A stretch of 64,000 bases of DNA from Hirundichthys speculiger (taxonomy: Eukaryota; Chordata; Actinopteri; Beloniformes; Exocoetidae): positions 460,001 to 524,000 of the forward strand of contig JAGFBZ010002568.1 in assembly GCA_018398805.1 (NCBI GenBank), written 5' to 3'. The notes beneath the pieces were generated by a model. It was not told the DNA's origin and did no database searches. It saw only the letters and a program-made list of their open reading frames with translations. Within the stretch, counting starts at the first letter, position 1. Each line of letters starts with the position of its first letter. The position numbers and the translations under genes were made by a program. Shown here piece by piece: positions 1 to 12,136 of this stretch.

Positions 1-600
1 CAGGACTGGATCAGGATCAGGACCAAGATCGGATCAGGACCAGGACAGATGGATCAGGATCAGGATCAGGACCAGGATCAGGATCAGGACAGGACAGGAC
101 AGGATGATCAGGATCAGGACCTGGATCAGGACCAGGATCAGGATCAGGACCTGGATCAGGACCAGGATCAGGATCAGGATCAGTACCAGGACCTGGATCA
201 GGACCAGGACCAGGATTAGGATCAGGATCAGGATCAGGACCAGGACTTGGATCAGGATCAGGTTCAGAATCAGGACCTGGATCAGGATCAGGATCAGGAT
301 CAGGACCTGGATCAGGACCAGGATCAGGACCAGGACCTGGATCAGGACCAGGACCAGGATCAGGATCAGGATCAGGATCAGGATCAGGATCAGGACCAGG
401 ACCTGGACCTGGACCAGGACCATGATCAGGACCAGGATCAGGACCAAGACCAGGACCAGGACCATGATCAGGACCAGGACCAGACTCGATGTCATGGTGG
501 AGAGTAACATCTATTCGGGTGTTAGTCCAGAGATAGCGGCCATGAGAGACGCTCAGCGCTGGACCAGGATCAGGACCAGGACCAGGACCTGTCCCTGGTT
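1..600. repeat. Hexanucleotide-based tandem array (GATCAG/GACCAG)
   Basis: Continuous CAGGAT/CAGGAC hexamers from the window edge to about 486, a 70-bp unique interruption, then a last short block near 560-598. The array runs off the left edge. Because the unit is a multiple of three and lacks stops in several frames, it produces Gly-Pro-Asp, Asp-Gln and Arg-Ile-Arg-Thr open frames; these are not genes. Confidence 0.95.
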
Positions 601-2258
601 TCAGAGGATCCGTGCAGGCCCGTCTGGGCTTCAGCAGGTCTGAAGCCCAGAGCACCAGGCTGCAGCTCTCAGAGCCAAATGAAAAAGTCGGGGTACTTGG
701 GATTGCCCACATGTCTTCTTCTTCTTCTGGAAAGACCCAGACTGAGTTCAGGACAATAGCCTGGGCTTGTGTGATCAAGATTAATTGCATACCTGTGATG
801 AGGCCGGCGTTTAGCCCCAGCGCTGCCGGCTAAACGCCGTCTCAGGACGATTGAGGGGGGGCGGGGCCGTCAAAGTGTGTTTTTTTTATTATTGTGATGT
901 TGAAACTAACAAACATGAGAGTTTAAATCCAACATTCAGAAAAACAGAGCAGCTTTCAGGAGCTTTTAATTCGGAGTGGAGGAAACTCATTTTATTCACT
1001 CGTGAACATTTATATTACAGTATAGACTGAGCGGGGCAGGGGGCCTGATGGGACATTTCCCATGAGTCTGTCTGTCTGTCACGGGTGGCGAGCGGCTCCG
1101 AGCGGCGCCGTCCCATCTTCATCTGTTCTGCATGCTAAGCAGCGCCCCGCCCGCTCAGATTGTTATAAATGCTGTTTATGGTGCTGCGGTGACAACTGTG
1201 AAGGGCACGGCAGGATTTATGGAGGATTATCTCCTCGACCACTGAGGAGGACAGGATGAGGTTGTAAACGAGCCTGGAGCGGGGCGGGAGGAGGAGGAGG
1301 ATTAGAATTAATATTAATAATAGCACAGACACAGGCCTTTTAATCCTGCCGTGTTGGTTTTTGTTTGCTGTTCATTTCCCTTTTATTCTTTTGAAAGACG
1401 TTTTCAGCATTACTGCACCTGACGTGAAATTTAGCTCCTTAAACTCCAAAACATTCCAGATCCTCAGCCTCAAACGTTAACTATACGGAGGCTAAAAGAG
1501 GACAAAAATACACACTGTCACTAAAACGTTTTCTCAAATGTTTGGAATCACACATTTCCAAAAGAAAACTCTGGATAAAATAATCAGATTTGAGAGAGAA
1601 AAAAAACTAACTCACTATTTTCTTCATCTTTTTTTCCAAGTCAAAGAAAACTCAGTTCTGACTTGATGAATTTATTTTCTAGAAACGTTGGACTGAGCGG
1701 TCTCACAGCTTTAAAAACATTTACTGAGAAAAGCAGGAAAGTATTGATGAAATTTGTGAGAAAAAACCTGCAGAAGTCACATCTTTATAAACTATCAAAA
1801 AAGAAAAAAAATATCACAGACAGGTCAAAAGAGTCTGAGTTCATGAGAGAGAAAAAAGACTTTTTAGATTTACAAAAAAAAAAAAAAACTGAAACAATGT
1901 CGGGAAAAGCGTTTCTTACTTATTTTCTAAAAAAAGGAAATTCTGAAATTCTGACTTTCATAGACAATTCATGACAGAAAACTGAAGTCAGAAGACTTTA
2001 CAATCTGGGAAATTTGTTACTTTATAGATCTGTGAATTCATTAAAGAAAAATGGAAAAGTGTGGGTCAAAACTACAAATGTGAATAAAAACCCAGAGACT
2101 GTCTTCAAATAGCTTTGGAAAGAAAACTTTTGATGAAAATTCTAAAAATAATACACACAAAAATCATAACAATAAACTTGTGATTTTTAAGAGAAAAACA
2201 TTAGGTAACTTTTACTTGATAAAAATTGTGTCATTCTCATTTTACAATTTCTTTTGAA
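601..2258. other. Non-coding stretch, no gene recognised
   Basis: Unique sequence. It is GC-rich to about 1330, then increasingly A/T-rich. Nothing recognisable is encoded; the short lysine-rich frame at 1663-1974 is the by-product of an A-rich tract. One clear hairpin (805-839) is listed separately. Confidence 0.6.
805..839. repeat. 12-bp inverted repeat, 11-nt loop
   Basis: CGGCGTTTAGCC at 805-816 is the exact reverse complement of GGCTAAACGCCG at 828-839. It could form a hairpin. There is no gene context that suggests a function. Confidence 0.7.
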
Positions 2259-4385
2259 GGAAAATTCAGAAATTCCACTCTCATTAGGGAACTAATTCAC
2301 TAGAGAAAATTCAGAAATTCAAACTTGATTAGGGAACTAATTCACCAGAGAAAATTCAGAAATTCAAACTTTATTAGGAAACTAATTAACAAGAGAGAAT
2401 TCAGAAATTCAACCTTTATTAAGGAACTAATTCACCAAAGAAAATTCAGAAATTTAAACTTTATTAGGGAACTATTTCACCAGAGAAAATCCAGAAATTC
2501 AAACGTTATTAGGGAACTAATTCACCAGAGAAAATTCAGAAATTCAAACTATTAGGAAACTAATTAACAAGAGAAAATTCAGAAATTCAACCTTTATTAG
2601 AGACCTAATTCAACAGAGAAAATTCAGAAATTGAACCTTTATTAGGGAACTATTTCACTAGAGATAATTTAGAAATACAATCTATTAGGGAACTAAATTA
2701 CCAGAGAAATTTCAGAAATTCAACTTTTATTAAGGAACTAATTCACCAGAGAAAATTCACAAATTCAAACTATTAGGGAACTAATTCACCAGAGAAAATC
2801 CAGAAATTCAACCTTAATTAAGGAACTAATTCACCAGAGAAAATTCAGAAATTCAAACTTTATCAGGGTACTAATTCACCAGAGAAAATTCTGAAATTCA
2901 AACTTTATTAGTGAACTAATTCACCAGAGAAAATTCAGAAAAAATTAATTACCTTAATTACCAGGAACTATTCATCACCAGAGAAAATCAGAAATTCAAA
3001 TTATTAGGGTACTAATTCACCAGAGAAAATTCAGAAATTCAAACTTTATTAGGGAACTAATTTACCAGAGAAAATTCAGGAATTCAACTTATTAGGAACT
3101 AATTCACCAGAGTCAATTCAGGAATTGAACCTTTTTTAAGGAACTATTTCACCAGAAAAAATTCAGAAATTCAAACTATTAGGGGACTAATTCACCAGAG
3201 AAAATTACGAAATTCAAACTTTATTAGGGAACTAATTCACCAGAGAAAATTCAGAAATTTAGCCTTAATTAAGGAACTAATTCACCAGAGAAAATTCAGA
3301 AATTCAACCTTTATTAGGGAACTAATTCACCAGAGAAAATTCACAAATTCAAATCTCATTAGGGAACTAATTCACCAGAGAAAATTCAGAAATTTAACCT
3401 TTATTAAGGAACTAATTCACCAGAGAAAATTCAGAAATTTAAACTATTAGGGAACTAATTCACCAGAGAAATTTTAAAAATTCAAACTATTAGGGAACTA
3501 ATTAACCAGAGAACACTCAGAAATTCAACCTTTATTAGGGAACTAATTCACCAGAGAAAATTCAGAAATTCAACCTTAATTAAGGAACTAATTCACCAGA
3601 GAAAATTCAGAAATTCAAACTTTATGAGGGTACTAATTCACCAGAGAAAATTCAGAAATTCAAACTTGATTAGGGAACTAATTTAACAGAGAAAATTCAG
3701 AAATTCAAACTTTATTAGGGAACTAATTCACCAGAGTCAATTCAGAAATTGAACCTTTTTTAAGGAACTATTTCACCAAAGATAATTCAGAAATACAATC
3801 TATTAGGGAACTAAATTACCAGAGAAAATCCAGGAAATTAACCTTTATTAGGGAACTTATTCACCAGAGAAAATCCAGAAATTCAACATTTATTAGGGAA
3901 CTAATTCACCAGAGAAAATTCCGAAATTCAAACTATTAGGGGACTAATTCACCAGAGAAAATTCAGAAATTCAAACGTTATTAGGGAACTAATTCACCAG
4001 AGAAAATTCAGAAATTCAAACTATTAGGAAACTAATTAACAAGAGAAAAATTCAGAAATTCAACCTTTATTAGAGACCTAATTTAACAGAGAAAATTCAG
4101 AAATTCAACCTTTATTAGGGAACTATTTCACCAGAGATAATTTAGAAATTCAACCTTTATTAGGGAACTAATTCACCAGAGAAAATTCAGAAATTCAACC
4201 TTAATTAAAGAACTATATCACCAGAGAAAATTCAGAAATTCAACCATTATTAGGGAACTAATTCACCAGAGAAAATTTAGAAATTCAACCTTTATTAGGG
4301 AACTAATTCACCAGAGAAAATTCAGAAATTCAACGTTTATTAAGGAACTAATTCACCAGAGATAATTCAGAAATTCAAACTTCAT
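2259..4385. repeat. 45-bp minisatellite, about 47 copies
   Basis: Unit start points at 2283, 2328 and 2373 show an exact 45-bp period. The unit contains ATTAGGGAACTAATTCACC followed by AGAGAAAATTCAGAAATTC. Many copies are 42 bp because three T's are lost (CAAACTATTAGG instead of CAAACTTTATTAGG). It is AT-rich and decays slightly toward the edges. Confidence 0.95.
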
Positions 4386-4892
4386 TATGGAACTCCATCA
4401 GCTTGAGAACTCCATCAGCTGGTCTCAGAACTCCATCAGCTTGTCTCAGAACTCCATCAGCTGGTCTCAGAACTCCATCAGCTGGTCTCAGAACTCCATC
4501 AGCTTGTCTCAGAACTCCATCAGCTGGTCTCAGAACTCCATCAGCTTGTCTCAGAACTTCATCAGCTTGTCTCAGAACTCCATCAGCTTGTCTCAGAACT
4601 TCATCAGCTTGTCTCAGAACTCCATCAGCTTGTCTCAAAACTCCATCAGCTGGTCTCAGAGTTCCATCAGCTTGTCTTAGAACTCCATTAGCTTGTCTCA
4701 AAACTCCATCAGCTTGTCTCAAAACTCCATTAGCTGGTCTCAAAACTCCATCAGCTTTTCTCAAAATCCATCAGCTTGTCTCAGAACTTCATCAGCTTGT
4801 CTCAGAACTTCATCAGCTTGTCTCAGAACTCCATCAGCTGGTCTCAAAACTCCATCAGCTTGTCTCAGAACTCCATTAGCTGGTCTCAGAAA
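4386..4892. repeat. 21-bp minisatellite
   Basis: Tandem 21-mers of the form AACTCCATCAGCTGGTCTCAG, alternating with a TTG variant (AGCTTGTCTCAG). The array abuts the 45-bp array directly. A unit of seven codons gives heptapeptide frames on both strands that should not be annotated as proteins. Confidence 0.95.
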
Positions 4893-5719
4893 CAGAAAAA
4901 TGGGTCAGGAAGACACTGAGCCGTGCGCTGCTGCCAAAAGTCCGCCACTTTAATGAGCTCAGAAAGACTCATGTGTTTGACTTGGGATCCCGACCATATG
5001 GTTGCTGGAGGGGAAAACCCTGCGGTCCCCCAGTGCCAATGTCCCCTGGCCCCCCCAGGCCCCCAGGCCCCTCTAAGGCCCTTGGGGTGTCAATTTTTAG
5101 AGCTTTGCCACTACAAAGACAGCAGGACTGCCAGTCTCTGTTAATCTGGGTTCAAGTCCACACATGTAAACAGAAAGATCTGCCAACAATGAGATGCTGG
5201 AGGACACAAACCAGCCTTCATCTCTGCCGCCTTCTTTTCTGTCAGGACTTTTATTTTTTGTGCTCTTTTCCACCAACAAAAGCCTGGCAGCAATCATCTG
5301 CTGTCCTGGAACCTCAAAAACACACTTGTAACTTCAATAAAAACAATGAACTGCTCAAATAAACCCTCTAAAGAATCACTAGAACCACCAGACCCAAATG
5401 TTCACCTCCTGGGACCTTCCTAGTTTTTTGGGGGAGGGAGTCCCCTTGTGTGGTTCATGTGAAAAACCTAGAAAAACCCCAGCATGACGGGGGGAGTTTC
5501 AAACCCTTAAGGATCCTTGATGATGCATTAATCTGCAACACTTGAAGAAGAAAACAGGCAAGAGTTGAGAATCTCAAGTTAAAGTTCAGGTTGGGCGAAA
5601 ATAGTTTTCTGAGCCAGTTAACTGAAAATAAAACAAGAAATAAAATTGGAAAAAGGGGCAAAATTTGGTAATATTATGGAACAAATTAATTAGTTGACAT
5701 TGGCAATGGGGGGAATAAT
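4893..5719. other. Non-coding stretch, no gene recognised
   Basis: Unique sequence with a C-rich patch at 5026-5080. No recognisable protein or RNA gene was seen. The frame at 4973-5362 has no domain-like content. Confidence 0.5.
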
Positions 5720-6360
5720 GAATGACAGATAACAGATAAATAAAAGATGGATAACAGGTGAATAACAGATAAATAACAGAGGAATAACAAGTGAATAACA
5801 GATGAATAGCAGATGAATAACAGATAAATAACAGATGAATAACACATGAATAACAAGTGAGTGTCATTGTAAACTAAGAATTTGGATATCTTCTTAGTCG
5901 TAAGAATTATTAATTAATGTACACTGGTGATGCAATCTATTCGACTGTTAAGCAAGGCACTGACAAACTATGGAGGTGCAAACAGAGTTTATTTCTCCAA
6001 GGCTGCAGTCAAATTCAGAGAGCTCATCACAGAATGCAGGATTCTTCAAAATGGCAAAGACAAAAAGGCAGGCAGTTCATCTAATACAATTCTAATACCA
6101 AGTGGAAAATTACAGTAACTAGTAATCTTGGGATCTGTCGAGACACAAACTCAGCTGCTTGATAAAGACAACAACCGGTGACCTCAAATGAAGCAGGATT
6201 TTAGGCGAAGAGTCATGGCCTTAGAACCGTTCGGCCTCAGAATGCATTTTTTAACATAACAGTCATATTAATAACACATGAATAATAAGTGAATAACATA
6301 AATAACAGGAGAATAACAGATGAAAAACAGATTAATATTAGTTAAATAATAGATGAATAC
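5720..6360. repeat. Short AT-rich tandem repeat (AATAACAGATG-like), split by ~400 bp
   Basis: Runs of AATAACAGATGAATAACAG occur at 5720-5862 and again at 6262-6360. The intervening ~400 bp are unique. The same words (ATAACACATGAATAA, AGTGA) flank both sides of the gap. This fits an insertion into one array, but the simple repeat could also produce the match by chance. Confidence 0.65.
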
Positions 6361-7285
6361 GAGCTATAGTAACCAGGATTGTTTAGTGTTGCCGCCTGTC
6401 TGAAATCACTAGCTTCACCCCAGAACCCCACTTGAGTGAGCTGATTATAGAAACAGACTGGAAACCAGCGACCGTGCTGGGAGATGCGGCAGCCAGTTTG
6501 TCTGGAGACTACAGTTAATCCCAACTAGCGCTTAAACTGTCCATTAGATATTTAATAAACACAAAGAGGAAGTGAATAAATGTTGAAAAGACAGATCCTG
6601 CAATGACGGAGAATCTTGAATGAGAGGAAAACTGCAGAAACATCCATAGACATTCAGAGCTGGATCAACGTCTGGAAGTTTACCAGATTATTTACCCCAC
6701 TGATGAGGACCTGAAAAACTCTGATAAACTGACAGACTGTTTTTTTCTAGAACCAGAAATCATGGAGACAATCATCACAAATTTAGCTGAACTGCAATGT
6801 TGCAACTTTTTTATTAAAAAGCTAATTTTTGTGATCAACTCTCTAAACATTTTGCAAAACATCTAAACAGAGTGATGACTGTAAATGTAGCTGTATGTCC
6901 TGTAGTCATGACACTTTATCAAATATTGACTTTCTGGCAAAACATTTTCTGTGCTAAAATCATACTTTATTTTATTTTGTTTATTTTTATTTAATTTTCT
7001 CATTTATTTTGTAAAATTGCTCATTTTCTACTAAGTTTTGTTAGAAAGTGACAAATTTAACTCCTAAAATCATTTTTTGTTAAAAAACTGAATTTTGCAA
7101 TATTACAACTCTGCTGTAAAAACCTGATTTCTAGACGAAAGTTGAAACATTTGTGGACATTTTTGTTAGCGACTCACATGAACTTGCAGCTCCTAGATGT
7201 AAAACTGCTCCTTCTGATGGAGAAGAAGCTGCTCAGCGCCTCTACAGGTGAAGGATCTATGACCTTAATGTCAAACAGCTGCAGC
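6361..7285. other. AT-rich non-coding stretch
   Basis: No gene, RNA or recognisable element was found. Long A/T-rich runs at 6930-7150. Confidence 0.5.
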
Positions 7286-7560
7286 CAACAGCTAACAGGC
7301 TAGCAGCTAACAGGCTAGCAGCCAGCAGCTGATGGGGTGACAACAAACAGGCTAGCATCTAACGGGCTAGCAGCCAGCAGCTGATGGGCTAGCAGCTAAT
7401 GGGTTAGCAGCCAGCAGCTAATGGGCTAATGGCTAATGGACTAGCGGCTAGCAGCTAACCTGTCCAGCTGACCATCTTGTTAGCTACAGCTAGAGCTAAC
7501 GCACTCATGACAAACATGACTTTCCTGTTAGCTACAGCTAGCAGCTAACAGGCTAATGTC
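7286..7560. repeat. AGCTAAC/GGCTAGC-rich degenerate repeat
   Basis: Repeated words CAGCTAACAGGCTAGCAG and variants (AGCTAATGGGCTAG), with an irregular 12-24 bp period. A related TAGCTAAC-rich zone occurs at about 12210-12460. Confidence 0.7.
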
Positions 7561-7734
7561 AGTACCGGACTAGGACCAGCTGTTTCACAAAATAACAAAA
7601 AATCAGTAGTCTCCAATCTCATCCCTGTAATAATTTCCTCTCGTTTTAACCATTCACATAGGCCTGTGCCTGTGGGTCCACGGCCCGGCGCGACCTTGCA
7701 GGGTTGCTCGGGGTCGCGGACCGGTGGAGGCTGC

Positions 7735-9470
7735 AACAATCACACGTTTGGCACGGACGTTAATTTGGCTGTGCTGAATGTGCGTTCTCTCTTAAACAAA
7801 ACTTTCATTGTAAACGACCTGATTTTAGACAGTAAGCTTGACATTTCATTATTAATGGAGACATGGCTTGGCACTGATGCGCCAGTTGTTCTCACTAAGG
7901 CCTGCCCACCTAATTTAAAATTTTTATTTTCGACTAGGAGAGGTAAAATATGAACCCCGTTTGGGTCTTAATTATGAAATACAGGCGTTTATTATTGTGA
8001 AATATTTCTCATTATTATGAAACGCATGTTTATTATTATGAAATATTCCCCATTATTATGATAATGGTTTCGTTTTTCATAAGAATGAGCTTTTACATAA
8101 TAATGGCTTTGTTTTTCATAAGAATGATTTGTGTGTCAATCACAGCAGAGAGGGCGGAGCCATTTATGTGATTGGCTGCTCTTTCATTCAGGCATAAGCA
8201 ACAGAACAGTGAATCGTCAAATCGGGTCAAAATAGTATCGCCTGATAAATTACATTTTTAATATTGTCTTCTAACCTGGTCTCAAGGTTTCCAGTAGCTC
8301 AGTCCAAGCTGCCATAGCTACAATCGGACTAGGAGCGCACCTTGATGACGCCACGGCCCGCTGCTAACGGGACCTCACGGCCAAAACTAGTCGTCGTCAG
8401 AGCGTAGAATGGAGAAGGATCAGCCAATGAGCGTGCAGGTCAACCACTGCTCCCGCCCACTGGCAAAATGTCATTATTATGTAAAAGCTCATTCTTATGA
8501 AAAATGAAGCAATTATGTAAAAACTCATTCTTAGATAAAAAAAAAAAAAAGTTATTCCAAAATAAACTATTATGCATTAAACTAAGATTAAATAATAATA
8601 AAAATATATTTCATAATAATTTCCTTTTTTTCATAATAATGGGGAATATTTCATAATAATACACATATATTTCATAATAATGGGAAATATTTCATTATAA
8701 TGGATACGTATTTCATAATAATAAACGCCTGTAGTTCATAATAAAAGACTCATTTATTCATTGAATTATGACCCAAACGGGGCTCCATAGTAAAAGAGGA
8801 AGGGGAACTGCATCGTTCATCCTGAGATCACTGAAGCCAAAGGAAGTTTCTTTTAACAGTTACTCATCATTTGAATATCATTCCTTTGTTTTTAGCAGTC
8901 CCCTAATTCTGTGTCTTACAGTTTATAGACCTCCCCATCATTCCACCTCTTTTATGAGTGAATTCTATGAATTATTGTCAATTATAGACTCCACTTACAA
9001 CAGAATTTTAATAACTGGTGATTTTATTTTGCAATTTGATATTAATTCCAATCCTCTATCCAGAGAATTTTTAAACCTTTTGACCTGTACAGATTTTAAG
9101 CAGCACGTCAACAGCCGACTCACAACAGAGGACACACCCTGGACCTAGTTATAACTCCTGGTCTGTCCACAGGTGTGTCCTCTGTTGTGGACCTGGCTGT
9201 GTCTGATCACTACTGTGTGTATTTTAACAACACCAGTTTTAGCCACCAGGAGGCGCCGGTGAGAACAGTGAGGAAACGCTACCTAACTTCTGAAGTGGCT
9301 GCAAATTTTATTGAGATTTTACAGAGCACTCCTGCAGAAATTTTACCTGCACCTTGTGATTTTATTGTTGACAATTTTAATACTAAACTAAGGACAACGC
9401 TGGACTCAGTGGCTCCACTTTTAACTAAAACAATAAGAAAAAAAACCTACAGTTTTAGTGTGGATAAATG
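7735..9470 (+). pseudogene. LINE endonuclease-domain remnant
   Basis: The frame runs 7735-7953 (NLAVLNVRSLLNK, then LLMETWLGTD), is split by the inserted element at 7951-8787, and resumes at about 8790 with SFILRSLKPKE-like sequence, YRPPHH and ILITGDF. A later frame carries VDLAVSDHYCVYF, the SDH-type end of an APE endonuclease. In an active element this nuclease nicks target DNA for target-primed reverse transcription. Several frame changes make this copy inactive. Confidence 0.8.
7951..8787. mobile_element. Non-autonomous DNA transposon (MITE-like), 837 bp, TA target duplication
   Basis: The element splits the endonuclease frame of the LINE. Left end TGAACCCCGTTTGGGTC and right end GACCCAAACGGGGCTCCA are imperfect terminal inverted repeats flanked by TA at 7949-7950 and 8788-8789. 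Inside both ends are many ATTATGAAATA / TATTTCATAATAAT words in opposite orientation, so the arms can fold back over roughly 200 bp. No transposase frame is present. The TA duplication suggests the Tc1/mariner group or a relative, as inference only. Confidence 0.75.
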
Positions 9471-9979
9471 ACCACACTAAAGAATTGAAAAGAAATTGCA
9501 GGAGTGCTGAAAGGAGGTGGAGAAAAAACAAATGAACAGTTCATTATGAAATATTACGCAACCAGCTCAAAACCTACAATAATGCAGTAAAGAAGGCAAG
9601 AATATCCCATTTCTCAAAATTCCTCACAGACAATAAAAACAACACTAAATTTCTTTTCTCCACCTTCAATCTTTTAACCAACACCATTTTAATAAATCCT
9701 CCATGACACCAACAGACTTTCCAGACCACTTCAGAAGTAAAATCAATAATATCAGATCCAGTCTTTTACCTCATCAGAATGTTACTTGAACACACCTGAA
9801 CTGTTGCTTTTACCTGGAAACACTGGAGAGTTCTGTCCTGGTTGATGCAGGGACGCTTGGTCCAGTTTTCTCCCCAGTAAACCCAACAACCTGCCTTTTA
9901 GATCCAACCCCCACATCACTGTTAAAAACATTTATGGATTCTTTGAGTAACAGATTTTAAATATAGTAAGTTTCTCTCT

Positions 9980-11490
9980 CCAGACGGGTGTCTTCCCCAC
10001 TGCCTTCAAAACAGCAGAAGAAGAGTCATCTAGACCCCAACAATTTTAATAATTACCCACCTGTATCCAACTTACCATTTTTAAGTAAAATCTTAGAAAA
10101 ACTGGTTTTTAAACAAGTAAATTATTTCTTAGCTAAAAATAATATTTTAGAGAAATTTCAGTCTGGTTTTAGGATGAGTCACAGTTCAGAGACGGCCCTT
10201 TTAAAGATTTTAAATGACACCAGGTTTAATGCAGACACACAGAAACTCAGTCTTGGTTCTACTGGATCTTAGCGCCGCCTTTGATACAGTGGACCATCAC
10301 ATTTTATTAAACAGACTCTGGTCGGCCTCTCTGGTACTGTTCTGGACTGGTTCAGCTCTGATCTCACAGATCCATGTTTCTTTGTCAGTATGGATACATG
10401 CTCCTCCAGAAGGCATCAAAATAACTGTGGGGTGCCCCAAGGTTCAATCTGAGGCCCACTTCTTTTTAATCTGTATATGCTTCCCCTTGGGGACGTCACC
10501 AGGAGACATCAGCTTAAACAGTTATGCAGATGATACACAGCTGGACATCGCCGTGTCTCCTGATGACTCAGGACCAGTTGATGCTCTTTTTAACTGTATT
10601 TCAGATATCAAGAGATGGATGCAGAGAATTTCCTGCAGCTCAACCAGGACAAAACTGAGGTCTTAGTTATTAGTTCTGAAGGCAAGAGAGAGAGACTATC
10701 ACTAAAACTACAAGACCTGAAACCTGCACAATATGTCAAGAACCTGGGCGTCATTTCTGACTCTGAGCTTAATTTTATTCCTCACATCAAAAACCTAACA
10801 AAGATAGGTTTTTATCATGTTCAGAATATATCCAGAGTCGCTCGTTTCTCTCTCAGGCTAACACGGAGGTGCTGATGCTTTTATCTCCTGTTGGTTAGAC
10901 TACTGTAATGTCCTGCTCTCTGGTCTTCCCAAAACGACCATTTCTAGTCTCCAACTGCTCCAGAACTCAGCAGCTCGTGTGCTGATGAAGACCAGGGGGC
11001 GGGAACACAAGACCAGGGGGCGGGAACACAAGACCAGGGGGCGGGATCACAAGACCAGGGGGCGGGAACACAAGACCAGAGGGCGGGAACACGTTACACC
11101 AGTTCTAAAATCACTCCATTGGCTCCCGGTGTGTTTCAGGATCGATTTAAGGTTCTTTTATTGGTTTTTAAATGTCTTAATGGTCTTGGGCCATCTTATT
11201 TATCTGACCTGCTTTTATCATATCAACCCTCGTGGACCCTGAGGTCCTCTGGTTCTGGCCTTTTAATCAAACCAAGAGTTAGAACAAAAACCCACGGTGA
11301 GGCTGCATTCAGCCATTATGGTCCTGATCTGTGGACCAGCCTGGAGGTTCTGGTTCTGGTCCTGGTTCTGGTCCTCATCTGTGGACCAGCCTGGAGGAGA
11401 ACATCAGGACCAAAGAGAGATGTTTAAAAGGAGGCTTAAGACTCACCTTTTTAACCTGGCTTTTAATGATTCTTTTACTCTTAGATCTTT
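9980..11490 (+). pseudogene. LINE reverse transcriptase remnant
   Basis: Reverse transcriptase motifs appear in order but in different frames: NFNNYPPVSNLPFLSKILEK with FQSGFRMSHSSETALLK (10036-10220), LLDLSAAFDTVDHHIL (10256-10305), the catalytic YADDTQL box (10524), then LNQDKTEVLVI and KNLGVISDSELNF (10645-10780). The conserved aspartates of the catalytic box remain. Frameshifts lie near 10230, 10600 and 10900. The tandem amplification at 10986-11091 sits inside this frame. Confidence 0.85.
10986..11091 (+). repeat. 21-bp tandem amplification inside the LINE
   Basis: Five copies of GACCAGGGGGCGGGAACACA-like 21-mers lie within the reverse transcriptase C-terminal frame, between the [12 protein letters not shown] and SLHWLPV segments where L2 proteins normally have no such repeat. 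This is secondary amplification after insertion, or a feature of the source copy. Confidence 0.9.
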
Positions 11491-11981
11491 TATTCTACTG
11501 TTCTTAATTTAATTGATTTTAATGATTCAATTTAAGTCTTAATTTTTTTTTAAGTCTTTGCATTTAATTATCATTAATTGTTTACATTTTATTTATAAAT
11601 TCTAAACTTTTACATTGTCACATTTTATACATTACATTTTATTATTATTTTACTGACTGTCTGTTTTTAACCTTTTTATTTGTCTTTTAATCTTTTAGTT
11701 TTTAGCTCCAGTGTTTCCTCATGGGGGGGGCCCTCCACACTGGGAGGTGTGTCTGGTCTGCCTGCGGGGGTGTCGTCTTGGAGATCCCTGGGGGCTGGGG
11801 GGGGGATCTGTATAATGTGTAGAGTCTACCCTGGTCTACCTGGGTTGAGGTGGTCTCTGGGACGGCGCCCCCTGTGGCCGCAGGCTGTGGCGCCTCCCAG
11901 AGGTGGTGTTTCCTTACCTGGATCCTCAGTGTCCTGCCATGTCACTGAACTATTTCTACTTTGTGCTGTGAGTGTGCATGT

Positions 11982-12028
11982 GTGTGCATGTGTGTGCTGT
12001 GTATGTGTGTGTGTGTGTGGGGGGGGGA
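11982..12028. repeat. GT-rich microsatellite plus G-run
   Basis: Alternating TGTGTGTGCATG and (GT)n followed by a short G tract, inside the 3' untranslated part of the LINE. Confidence 0.9.
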
Positions 12029-12136
12029 GACGGGTTTTTATTATCTGTGATTTTCCTGTTTTGTTTTATTTTGTGAAGCACTTTGGGTTGTATTTTTAAT
12101 CTATGAAAAGTGCTATATAAATTAAGTTATAAATTA

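Larger units (their letters stand above)
7575..12136 (+). mobile_element. L2-clade non-LTR retrotransposon (LINE), decayed, near full length
   Basis: Three landmarks appear in order on the plus strand. First is an APE-type endonuclease segment (NLAVLNVRSLLNK near 7765, ILITGDF near 9007, VDLAVSDHYCVYF near 9187). Second is a reverse transcriptase (PVSNLPFLSKILEKL near 10060, LLDLSAAFDTVDHH near 10256, YADDTQL near 10524). Third is the L2-type C-terminal segment ([15 protein letters not shown] near 11115). The 3' end carries the common fish L2 tail words GAAGCACTTTGGGTTG and GTGCTATATAAATTAAG (12077-12136). Frameshifts and stops break the reading frame many times, and an 837-bp DNA transposon interrupts it at 7951. 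The 5' boundary is uncertain. L2 assignment rests on motif recognition. Confidence 0.88.

Noticed and set aside
17..790. Gly-Pro-Asp collagen-like frame (257 codons, minus)
   Set aside because: Produced by the hexamer array; Gly is not at every third residue as collagen requires.
2259..4385. Possible CRISPR array (regular repeats)
   Set aside because: The repeats are directly tandem with no unique spacers, and the genome is eukaryotic. The same applies to the other arrays.
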